A DNA stretch of 8,704 bases from Dehalococcoidia bacterium (GTDB taxonomy: Bacteria > Chloroflexota > Dehalococcoidia > GIF9 > AB-539-J10): positions 1 through 8,704 of the forward strand of contig JAUVXS010000075.1 in NCBI GenBank assembly GCA_030603485.1. The letters are read 5' to 3'. Positions within the stretch are counted from its first letter, which is position 1. Each line of letters begins with the position of its first letter. Positions 1 through 6,149 of the stretch are shown piece after piece. The notes beneath the pieces were generated by a model. The model did not search any database. It worked only from the letters and a program-made list of their open reading frames with translations, and had not been told where the DNA came from. A program made the translations under genes and the position numbers.

Positions 1-227
1 ATGCTCTTGTGTGTCCCCTCTCTTCTCGGTAGTCTGTGCTCCGGAGGCTCCGCTCTCCGCTCTGCACGCTCCGCTCCCTGCAGCAGTGCGGCACGGAGCA
101 AGGCACCTCCATGGCAACGGAGCGACGGAGCGGTGGAGCGATAGAGCAATAGAGTGACAGTGTGGTAGAGCGACGGAGCGATGGTGTGATAGAGCGACAG
201 AGCAGTAAACGACGTAGGATGAGCCTA
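1..227. repeat. Tandem 256-bp repeat, copy A
   Basis: Bases 1-227 match bases 257-483 at a constant offset of 256. Shared landmarks are CTCGGTAGTCT (25 and 281), TCTGCACGCT (61 and 317), GCACGGAGCAAGGCACCTCC (91 and 347) and GACGTAGGATGAGCCTA (211 and 467). The first half is pyrimidine-rich with CGCTC words; the second half carries the complementary GAGCG words, so one strand could fold into a long imperfect hairpin. The copy touches the window edge, so further copies may lie to the left. At 209-233 it ends in a small inverted repeat (ACGACGTAGG, loop ATGAG, CCTACATCGT; one mismatch) that copy B does not keep. No protein is credible here. Confidence 0.85.
120..207. repeat. 8-bp minisatellite array in copy A
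   Basis: Eleven consecutive 8-bp units can be read without a gap: GAGCGACG, GAGCGGTG, GAGCGATA, GAGCAATA, GAGTGACA, GTGTGGTA, GAGCGACG, GAGCGATG, GTGTGATA, GAGCGACA, GAGCAGTA. The consensus is GAGCGANN. Because 8 is not a multiple of 3, any open frame through it gives a low-complexity peptide, which explains the Arg/Ser-rich frames here. Confidence 0.8.
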
Positions 228-256
228 CATCGTATGTCTGTTATGCTGCCTCTTCC

Positions 257-483
257 ATGCCCTTTACTCTCCACTCTCTACTCGGTAGTCTCTGCTCTGC
301 ATGTACCGCTCTCGGCTCTGCACGCTTCGCTCCCTGCAGCAGTACGGCACGGAGCAAGGCACCTCCCTGGCAACGGAGCAACGGAGCGACGGAGCGGTGG
401 AGCGATAGAGTGACAGTGTGGTAGAGTGATGGAGCGATGGCGTGATAAAGCGACAGAGCGGTAAACGACGTAGGATGAGCCTA
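257..483. repeat. Tandem 256-bp repeat, copy B
   Basis: This is the second copy of the repeat starting at base 1, at offset 256, with scattered substitutions. It has one extra 8-bp-type unit near 376 and lacks another near 407, so total length is conserved. Similarity stops at about 483, and no third copy follows. The divergence between copies suggests an old duplication or an intergenic repeat family. Confidence 0.85.
376..463. repeat. 8-bp minisatellite array in copy B
   Basis: Eleven 8-bp units in the same register as the array at 120-207: GAGCAACG, GAGCGACG, GAGCGGTG, GAGCGATA, GAGTGACA, GTGTGGTA, GAGTGATG, GAGCGATG, GCGTGATA, AAGCGACA, GAGCGGTA. One unit is gained at the left and one (GAGCAATA) lost relative to copy A, as expected of slippage or unequal exchange. 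Confidence 0.8.
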
Positions 484-836
484 GTCTCTGGTGATATGCT
501 CTCCAGGCACCAAAACGATGGACTGTGACTCACTAATCAAAAAAGGCTATTGTGCCCGATTGAACAAAACAAGTAATTGTGCAGTTTCACCCTCAGGTGT
601 ACTCTGGAACTCTGCTTCGCTTTCTTTCGAAATAATAAACTGCGTATTCGGCACATTTCTACTCAGTTGTTCGCCTCTCGTGATTACTAGAGGCTTGTCC
701 CTGAGTGACCCGCGTGGCAAGTACCTGCCCTTCTGCCAGCGTCCAAAAACGTCTTCACGCCAAAGGACTGCTCACTATGTCTCGCCATTCCCGCCGGGAG
801 CAAATAACTAGCCTCAGCCCAGCCCCAGCCTGACGC
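484..836. other. Stretch without a recognised gene
   Basis: No convincing gene is seen between the repeats and the kinase promoter. The plus strand has a GTG-started frame (491-811) with a Cys/Ser-rich product that matches nothing I know and has no ribosome binding site. The minus strand has an uninterrupted 74-codon stretch (771 down to a TAG at 547-549) whose product looks more protein-like but has no good start codon; it may be a decayed gene end and is discussed as a finding. Confidence 0.5.
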
Positions 837-865
837 TTGACAAGCTCTGATTGCTGCTCTATTGT
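837..865 (+). promoter_or_regulatory. Predicted sigma-70-type promoter of the kinase-regulator operon
   Basis: A perfect -35 hexamer TTGACA (837-842) is followed after 17 bp by TATTGT (860-865), a 4-of-6 match to TATAAT. Transcription would start near 872, giving a very short leader before the ribosome binding site at 875. A TATAAC at 865-870 is nearer consensus but the spacing (22 bp) is too long. Confidence 0.45.
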
Positions 866-874
866 ATAACTACT

Positions 875-880
875 GGGAGG
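875..880 (+). promoter_or_regulatory. Ribosome binding site fixing the kinase start
   Basis: GGGAGG lies 5 bases before the ATG at 886. The in-frame TTG at 862 lies upstream of this site and overlaps the predicted -10 region, so the ATG is the better start. Confidence 0.7.
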
Positions 881-885
881 CAGAG

Positions 886-2535
886 ATGGCGAGTAGGCAG
901 AAGCCAACTCAACAGGTTGTTACGAGAGTAGGCTTAGACATACCACTTCAGGACATACTCGATGGAGTGGAAGATGACATAGTGGTGGTGGATAGCGAAC
1001 ACCGGGTCAGGTTCGCCAATTCAGCAGCGCTAAAAACATTTGCACCGAAGTCATCTATTGGAAAGCTTTGCTATCAGGTGCTTCAAAAAAGGGACAGACC
1101 ATGCGGTCCACCCCTGTGGGACTGTCCACTTAGCAAAGTCCTTGAAAGTGGCGCTACGACCACAGTTATTCATCCCATACGTACGGCTGGAACTGATACC
1201 TATCTAAAGATCACCGCCTTCCCTCTTAGGGATAGCGATGGGAACGTCACGGCAATAGTCGAACTGAAAAGAGACGTTACTGCGGAAAGGGAACTGGAGA
1301 GCCAGTTACTTAGGCGGCATCACCAGCTTTTAGCTTTGAGCCACATTTCAAGTGCCATCAGCGGCCTGCGAGATTTGGATACCATCCTGAGAATAACCCT
1401 GGATAATGTGCTGGAGCTTATTGACAGCGACATCGGAGGAATTCTGCTCTTAGACGAAGAGACCAAGACACTATACTACCGAGTGCAACGCGGCTTATCT
1501 CCCAAATATGCTGAAGAAATGCGGATACCAATTGGTGAAGGGATAGCGGGAAGCGTAGCCCAATCGGGCGAGTCCATAGTACTGGAAGATGTTTCCAAAG
1601 ACCCACGTGCTGTTTTCCCCGACTTGGTAAGCAGGGAGGGACTTAGGGGATTTGCCAGCATTCCTTTGAAGACAAAAGACCGGGTGATAGGCGTGATGAA
1701 TATCGCGAGCCATGTAGCAAAACGATTTGCCGCTGATTATGTTTCCCTACTCAGTTCGATTGGCGACTATCTGGGCACTGCGATTGAGCAAGCAAGACTA
1801 TACGACCGATTGACAAGAGCAAGTGAGAGATATCAAACTCTTCTCCAACATGCTCTGACTGCTCAAGAGCAGGAACGAAAGAGGATTGCCCGAGAGATCC
1901 ATGACGAGACCAGCCAGGCAATCACTAGCTTGACCTTAAACCTACAGGCTATTATGGGAATGGCGGAAATGAAGGGAATCGGAGATGACGAGTTTCTTGA
2001 GACGCTCAAAGCCACACATTCATACGCGGTCCACGCCGGCAATGAAATAATAAAACTAATGAAGGAACTCCGACCTACCCTGTTAGATGAGCTTGGAATG
2101 CCAGCTGCGATCCACCGCTACGCCAAAGATACGCTTCAAGCTAAGGGTATCAACGTGTCTGCAGAGTTCAAGGGTGTTGACCAGCGCTTTCCACCCGAAG
2201 TGGAAGTAACTCTATTCCGTGTCGCCCAGGGGGCTATAGGCAATATCTTACAGCACTCAGAGGCGAAAAATGCCTCAATCAAGTTAGAGTGCAATGCTAA
2301 CGAGTGTGTATTGCGAATCGAGGACGATGGGATAGGCTTTAATGTCAGCAAACTTACGCGGGTGGATCCCAGTGGCCGGGGCGCGGGCGTATTCACTATG
2401 AAGGAAAGAGTAGGTCTGGTTGGTGGCAATTGTCGTATCGAGTCTCGGCCGGGTCGAGGCACGAAGGTTGTAGTGAAAGTCCCGGTGGCCGGGAGCGAGT
2501 CATATGAAGAAGATAAACGTACTAATAGCCGATGA
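886..2535 (+). CDS. Soluble PAS-GAF sensor histidine kinase, NarX/DegS (HisKA_3) type
   Basis: Predicted cytosolic sensor kinase of 549 aa that should autophosphorylate and pass phosphate to the regulator encoded next to it. Domains in order: PAS (about 22-135) with three cysteines (C62, C73, C80; pattern CY..PC..DCP), a short coiled linker, GAF (about 160-305), HisKA_3 dimerisation domain with phosphoacceptor H339 in REIHDETSQ, and HATPase_c (about 440-540) with N-box N453 and H457, G1 box EDDGIGF (479-485) and a GAGVFTMKERV G2 region. No membrane segment or signal peptide is seen, so the signal is internal: a small molecule, redox state or gas. The usual N-box Glu is Gly (G449) and the Lys is Gln (Q456), which deserves a check for activity. 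The ATG at 886 is chosen because of GGGAGG at 875. The 3' end overlaps the regulator gene by 32 bases, indicating translational coupling. Confidence 0.93.
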   Translation: MASRQKPTQQVVTRVGLDIPLQDILDGVEDDIVVVDSEHRVRFANSAALKTFAPKSSIGKLCYQVLQKRDRPCGPPLWDCPLSKVLESGATTTVIHPIRTAGTDTYLKITAFPLRDSDGNVTAIVELKRDVTAERELESQLLRRHHQLLALSHISSAISGLRDLDTILRITLDNVLELIDSDIGGILLLDEETKTLYYRVQRGLSPKYAEEMRIPIGEGIAGSVAQSGESIVLEDVSKDPRAVFPDLVSREGLRGFASIPLKTKDRVIGVMNIASHVAKRFAADYVSLLSSIGDYLGTAIEQARLYDRLTRASERYQTLLQHALTAQEQERKRIAREIHDETSQAITSLTLNLQAIMGMAEMKGIGDDEFLETLKATHSYAVHAGNEIIKLMKELRPTLLDELGMPAAIHRYAKDTLQAKGINVSAEFKGVDQRFPPEVEVTLFRVAQGAIGNILQHSEAKNASIKLECNANECVLRIEDDGIGFNVSKLTRVDPSGRGAGVFTMKERVGLVGGNCRIESRPGRGTKVVVKVPVAGSESYEEDKRTNSR

Positions 2536-3157
2536 TCATACCCTCGTGCGTCAAGGAATCCGTTCCCTGCTGGCATTAACTGCTGACATAGAAATAGTGG
2601 GTGAGGCAGCTGACGGACGGGAGGCTATTGAAAAGGTAAGACAGCTTGCACCGGACGTCGTGCTTATGGATTTGGCAATGCCCAACATGGGAGGACTGGA
2701 GGCTACACGTAGAATCCGCAGGGAATTCCCAGCAACAAAGGTATTAGCTGTCACCCAGTACGATGACAGCGAATACGTTATCCCCGTTATTGAGGCAGGG
2801 GCCCGTGGGTTTGTCACCAAAATGGCCTCACCCCTAGAGCTCGCCTCAGCTATTCAGGCTGTCTACAGAGGTGATTCCTTTCTATCCCCCTCAGCGGCGG
2901 CAATTCTTGTAGAGGAATGTCAGCTAAAGACTGACACAGAAGGGGAAAAAGACTCCTACCAGCTGCTTAAGGATAGAGAGAGGGAAACACTTAAGCTGAT
3001 AGCAGAAGGGCATACCGCCCGAGAAATAGCCGAAGTGCTGCTAGTCAGCCCTAAGACCGTCGAATGGTACAAGACTAACCTCCTGAGGAAACTGAATCTC
3101 CATAACACAGCCGACCTCATCAAGTATGCCATACGCAAGCGCGTAGTAATCCTGTGA
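2504..3157 (+). CDS. NarL/FixJ-family response regulator (receiver + LuxR-type HTH)
   Basis: DNA-binding response regulator of 217 aa, the likely partner of the overlapping kinase. The receiver (about 4-120) has all canonical residues: acidic pair D10/D11, phosphoacceptor D56 in VLMDLAMP, T84 and K106. The C-terminal LuxR/GerE helix-turn-helix (about 150-212) includes the recognisable core LKDRERETLKLIAEGHTARE and SPKTVEWYKTNLLRKL. Length is normal for the family. The ATG at 2504 is preceded by GGGAG (2491-2495), inside the kinase gene. Its targets cannot be read from the sequence; the metabolic operon starting about 190 bp downstream is the obvious candidate. Its receiver closely resembles the second receiver of the protein at 7168-7965 (shared VGEAADG, LMD, GLEAT, TQYD), which suggests a duplication. 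Confidence 0.94.
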   Translation: MKKINVLIADDHTLVRQGIRSLLALTADIEIVGEAADGREAIEKVRQLAPDVVLMDLAMPNMGGLEATRRIRREFPATKVLAVTQYDDSEYVIPVIEAGARGFVTKMASPLELASAIQAVYRGDSFLSPSAAAILVEECQLKTDTEGEKDSYQLLKDRERETLKLIAEGHTAREIAEVLLVSPKTVEWYKTNLLRKLNLHNTADLIKYAIRKRVVIL

Positions 3158-3221
3158 TGGCATAAACGAAATTCCACGTACTCGAATTCCTCGCGACCAT
3201 TCTTGCCAGTGGATTTACTAG

Positions 3222-3233
3222 CCTAAATTTAGG
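3222..3233. promoter_or_regulatory. Perfect 12-bp palindrome, possible operator
   Basis: CCTAAATTTAGG is a perfect palindrome in the gap before the oxidoreductase operon. A dimeric regulator such as the NarL-type protein upstream could bind a site like this, but AT-rich palindromes of this size also arise by chance. Confidence 0.2.
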
Positions 3234-3237
3234 GTAT

Positions 3238-3281
3238 TCCTGGCAAAGATTCCAGGAGAAAAACCTTCTCCTACCGGGGAA
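3238..3281 (+). promoter_or_regulatory. Three overlapping hairpins, attenuator-like
   Basis: Four segments can pair in alternative ways: TCCTGG (3238-3243) with CCAGGA (3252-3257); AGGAGAA (3254-3260) with TTCTCCT (3266-3272); and TTCTCC (3266-3271) with GGGGAA (3276-3281, one G-T pair, 4-base loop). The middle hairpin excludes both others. No U-tract follows, so it is not a plain intrinsic terminator. Function is inferred only. Confidence 0.3.
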
Positions 3282-3293
3282 CTTTCCATTGCT

Positions 3294-3321
3294 TTGTGGT
3301 GAGAATCGGTTACGATATATG
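3294..3321 (+). promoter_or_regulatory. Weak candidate promoter before the oxidoreductase operon
   Basis: TTGTGG (3294-3299) and TATATG (3316-3321) are separated by 16 bp, and a leader of about 20 bases would follow to the start codon. Both hexamers are imperfect. The genes may instead be read through from the regulator upstream, as no terminator with a U-tract is seen in between. Confidence 0.25.
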
Positions 3322-3349
3322 TAGATAGTATTATTGTCAGGGAGGTATG

Positions 3350-5482
3350 ATGTATCCTTCTGTGTCTGGCAACATACAGAAATATGTAGTGCACCGAATA
3401 GGGATGCCCTCTCGTGACCGTAGCTTTGTGCCCCCTTGCCAGGCTACGTGTCCTTTGCACATGGACATTAGAGAGTATGTTGACTTGGTGGCCCAGGGCA
3501 GGATCATGGAAGCACTGCAGGTCATAAGGGGTGGCAACCCGTTCCCGTCTATTTGCGCCTATATTTGTACCCATCCATGCGAGGAATCATGTAGGCGCAG
3601 CCAAGTAGATAAACCCATCGCTATCCGGGCGCTAAAGAGATTTGCACTGGAATTTGGTGGCGACAGGATGATTCAGGTTGAAGCCCGGACTGCACATTCT
3701 GAAAAGGTTGCTATTGTAGGCTCCGGCCCGGCAGGAATGGCCTGTGCCTACTATCTGAGGAATTTTGGCTATCCAGTGACTATCTTCGAGGCCCATTCAG
3801 AGCTGGGAGGTATGCTTCGAGTCGGTATTCCTCGATACCGCCTTCCGCGCGATGTGCTCGATGTAGAAATTCAAAGATTAACCCGGATGGGCGTCGAAAT
3901 CAGGACAAATACGCGAGTGGTCTCACTCGACCTGCTATTTGATATGGGTTATAAGGCCGTGTTTGTGACCATAGGCGCCCATCAGAGCCTCAGAATGGGA
4001 ATAGAGGGCGAGGACAGCCCTGGAGTGATCGATGGGGCGACTTTTCTTCGCGAGGTCAATCTGGGTCTGAAACCATCTCTGGGGGACAACGTTGCCGTGG
4101 TAGGCGGGGGCAACGTGGCCCTTGATGCGGCGCGTACTGTACTTCGCCTAGGCGCGCGTAAGGTGACTATCCTGTACCGTCGCAGCCAGGCGGAAATGCC
4201 GGCAGACCCCGCGGAAGTTGAGCAGGCCTTAGAAGAAGGAGTGCATATTCAGTTTCTGGTAATGCCGACCAGGATAAAAAGGCAAGATGGGAAATTGAAC
4301 ATGACTTGCATAAGGATGGAGCTTGGGGAGCCGGATGCTAGCGGAAGGCGTCGGCCGGTACCGGTAGAAGGAAGCGAGTTCAATGAAGAATTCGATACTT
4401 TAATTTCAGCCATTGGACAGGCCCCCCAAACCCCTGGAGATTTCCGTGTTCGCATAGGCAGGGGTAGCACTATCCAGGTTGACCCAGCAACACTCAGCAC
4501 CAACAGGAGAGGCGTCTTCGCTGGCGGTGATGCTGTGACCGGGCCAGCCACAGTAGTTGAGGCATTAGCTGCTGGGCGACTGGCAGCCTCACGTATCGAC
4601 GATTACCTACAGCACAGGTATCCATCACTTGATAAGGGAGGACGGGAAACACTGGTAGGTGATCTCCTGCCAGAAACTGTGGAGATGATAAGGAAAATTG
4701 GCCGGATTGAAGCTCCACTCCTTCCCGCTGAGGCAAGAATCAAAGAGTTTGAGCCAATCGAGCTTGTCTACGACTGGGAAGCCGCTGTGAATGAAGCGAG
4801 AAGGTGTCTGCGGTGTGGTATGGGTGCGGAAATACTCTTTCAGGATAAGTGTGCCACATGCCTTACCTGTCTAAGGGTTTGCCCGTATCATGTTCCGTAC
4901 CTGGACACTATGGGCACGATTCAGATACCAGCTGATCAGTGCCAAGCTTGTGGTGTATGCATCGCTGAATGTCCCGCAAAGGCAATTGTGTTGCGAAAAC
5001 CGTATGACCGACGGCACGTGACCGAAGAGCTGGACCATGTCCTTAAGTCCGCATCAGAATCAAAGGTCAGCCCCCTTATCATCGGCTTCTGCTGCCAGTA
5101 TGGACTCTTCGGCACGGGCACGCTGGCGAATCTATGGAGGGTAGCAAAAGCTGGGATCTGGATTGTACCTGTTCTTTGCATCGCTAAGGTGGAGGCCGAC
5201 CATTTGCTACGTGCCTTTGAGATAGGTGCCGAGGGAGTCTTTGTCGCCGGCTGTGGAGAGCAATGTGCAAGAGAGAACACAGTTGCTTGGGTCCATAATC
5301 GAGTGCAAAAGGCAAGAAAGGTGCTGTCAGAGATTGGCCTTGAGCCAAATCGATTACAAACCTATGTCCCAAGCGCTACCAATGCGTATCCAGCAGAATG
5401 GCTGGATGGGTTTGTTGAACAAATCGGTGGGCTCTATCTAGCCTCAGTGATAATGAAGGAGGTGAAAGTTGATAGTCGCTGA
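3350..5482 (+). CDS. GltD/NfnB-like FAD/NAD(P) oxidoreductase fused to 2x[4Fe-4S] ferredoxin and MvhD-type domains
   Basis: Large cytosolic electron-transfer flavoprotein, 710 aa. Domains in order: N-terminal Fer4_20 iron-sulfur domain (C30, C34, C69, C73, C77, C81); GltD-like FAD fold with GSGPAG (124-129) and the ELGGMLRVGIP region; inserted NAD(P)-binding fold with GGGNVA (252-257); second FAD motif FAGGDA (390-395); a CxxC pair (C486, C489); two [4Fe-4S] motifs (C501/504/507/511 and C531/534/537/541); and a C-terminal domain like MvhD/FlpD, the hydrogenase or heterodisulfide reductase delta subunit (about 573-690; C610, C635, C639). The MvhD CxxC is altered: C581-C582-Q-Y-G585. It probably moves electrons between NAD(P)H, an iron-sulfur carrier and the MetV/MetF proteins encoded immediately downstream; the stop overlaps metV by 14 bases. 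AGGGAGG (3339-3345) sits 4 bases before this ATG; an adjacent in-frame ATG at 3347 is too close to it. Confidence 0.9.
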   Translation: MYPSVSGNIQKYVVHRIGMPSRDRSFVPPCQATCPLHMDIREYVDLVAQGRIMEALQVIRGGNPFPSICAYICTHPCEESCRRSQVDKPIAIRALKRFALEFGGDRMIQVEARTAHSEKVAIVGSGPAGMACAYYLRNFGYPVTIFEAHSELGGMLRVGIPRYRLPRDVLDVEIQRLTRMGVEIRTNTRVVSLDLLFDMGYKAVFVTIGAHQSLRMGIEGEDSPGVIDGATFLREVNLGLKPSLGDNVAVVGGGNVALDAARTVLRLGARKVTILYRRSQAEMPADPAEVEQALEEGVHIQFLVMPTRIKRQDGKLNMTCIRMELGEPDASGRRRPVPVEGSEFNEEFDTLISAIGQAPQTPGDFRVRIGRGSTIQVDPATLSTNRRGVFAGGDAVTGPATVVEALAAGRLAASRIDDYLQHRYPSLDKGGRETLVGDLLPETVEMIRKIGRIEAPLLPAEARIKEFEPIELVYDWEAAVNEARRCLRCGMGAEILFQDKCATCLTCLRVCPYHVPYLDTMGTIQIPADQCQACGVCIAECPAKAIVLRKPYDRRHVTEELDHVLKSASESKVSPLIIGFCCQYGLFGTGTLANLWRVAKAGIWIVPVLCIAKVEADHLLRAFEIGAEGVFVAGCGEQCARENTVAWVHNRVQKARKVLSEIGLEPNRLQTYVPSATNAYPAEWLDGFVEQIGGLYLASVIMKEVKVDSR
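5456..5465 (+). promoter_or_regulatory. Full-consensus Shine-Dalgarno fixing a TTG start of metV
   Basis: AAGGAGGTGA matches the complete anti-Shine-Dalgarno complement and lies 3 bases before a TTG at 5469, inside the end of the oxidoreductase gene. It makes the rare TTG start convincing and suggests that MetV is made efficiently by coupled translation. Confidence 0.75.
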
Positions 5483-6149
5483 GCAGAAGCCTTTGCCAGA
5501 AATCAGGCGAATGATTTCGCCGTACGAGAGGGTGCTAATTCTCGGCTGTGGTACTTGCATGACGGTCTGTGACGCCGGTGGTGAACGTGAGGTATCCTTT
5601 CTCCATAACGCCTTGCGAGTGGCACAGTCAAAAGGTGGCAACGAGGCTCACCACTTCCTAGAATCCACGCTGAAGAGGCAATGCGAGCCTGAGTTCTTGG
5701 AGATGCTCGTTGATAAAGTTGGTGAAGTTGATGTCATTCTCTCGCTCGGGTGTGGTATTGGTGTGCAAGCCATAGCGGAACGGTTTCCTGATACACCTGT
5801 TCTGCCAGGTGTTAATACGTCCTTCATGGGTATATCTAGCGAGCAGGGAGTCTGGGATGAGCGGTGCGCTGCTTGCGGTGATTGTAGGCTGGAAGACACT
5901 GCTGGTATCTGCCCCGTTACGCGTTGCACGAAGGGGATACTCAACGGTCCCTGCGCTGGCACCAAAAATGGAAAGTGCGAAGCCAACAAGGATATGGACT
6001 GTGCCTGGGTTCTGATCTACAAGCGTCTGGAGCGATTAGGGCAGTTGGAGAAAATGCGTCGATATTACCCCATGAGAAACTTTAGGGCAATTCCCAGACC
6101 AAAAAGGCTCGTAAGAACCCCTGTTGCTTTAGGAGAGGACGATGGCTAA
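5469..6149 (+). CDS. metV: MetV, methylenetetrahydrofolate reductase C-terminal (zinc/iron-sulfur) family protein
   Basis: Partner subunit of MetF in acetogen-type methylene-THF reductases (MTHFR_C family); 226 aa, the usual size. It is very cysteine-rich: an N-terminal cluster GCGTCMTVC (C27, C30, C34), C72, C95, then the hallmark C-terminal set C133, C136, C139, C148, C153, C162, C170 and C178 in the pattern RCAACGDC, GICPVTRCTKGILNGPC, NGKCE and DCAW. In the family these bind metal, and the protein is thought to pass electrons to the MetF flavin. The TTG start at 5469 is supported by AAGGAGGTGA at 5456. It overlaps the oxidoreductase by 14 bases and metF by 8, so all three are surely co-translated. 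This is the strongest hint that the upstream oxidoreductase works with MetV-MetF. Confidence 0.92.
   Translation: MIVAEQKPLPEIRRMISPYERVLILGCGTCMTVCDAGGEREVSFLHNALRVAQSKGGNEAHHFLESTLKRQCEPEFLEMLVDKVGEVDVILSLGCGIGVQAIAERFPDTPVLPGVNTSFMGISSEQGVWDERCAACGDCRLEDTAGICPVTRCTKGILNGPCAGTKNGKCEANKDMDCAWVLIYKRLERLGQLEKMRRYYPMRNFRAIPRPKRLVRTPVALGEDDG

Noticed and set aside
162..413. Plus-strand frame of 83 codons through the repeats
   Set aside because: Low-complexity Arg/Ser product created by the 8-bp repeat; no ribosome binding site.
120..463. 8-bp repeats considered as a CRISPR array
   Set aside because: Units are directly adjacent with no spacers and far too short.
264..533. Minus-strand frame of 89 codons through repeat copy B
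   Set aside because: Repetitive Ser/Leu/Arg product that mirrors the repeat units; frame not kept between the two copies.
491..811. GTG-started plus-strand frame of 106 codons
   Set aside because: No Shine-Dalgarno, no recognisable motif and odd Cys/Ser composition; lies opposite a more protein-like minus-strand stretch.
777..833. Short plus-strand peptide starting MSRHSRREQ, recalling the start of some transposase HTH proteins
   Set aside because: Only 18 codons, then a stop; the resemblance is a few residues and no inverted repeats or transposase remnants surround it.
862..885. Upstream TTG start for the histidine kinase
   Set aside because: It precedes the GGGAGG ribosome binding site and overlaps the predicted -10 element; ATG at 886 fits better.
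3218..3574. Minus-strand frame of 118 codons over the start of the oxidoreductase
   Set aside because: Antisense to conserved Fer4_20 cysteine coding sequence; no motif or start signal.
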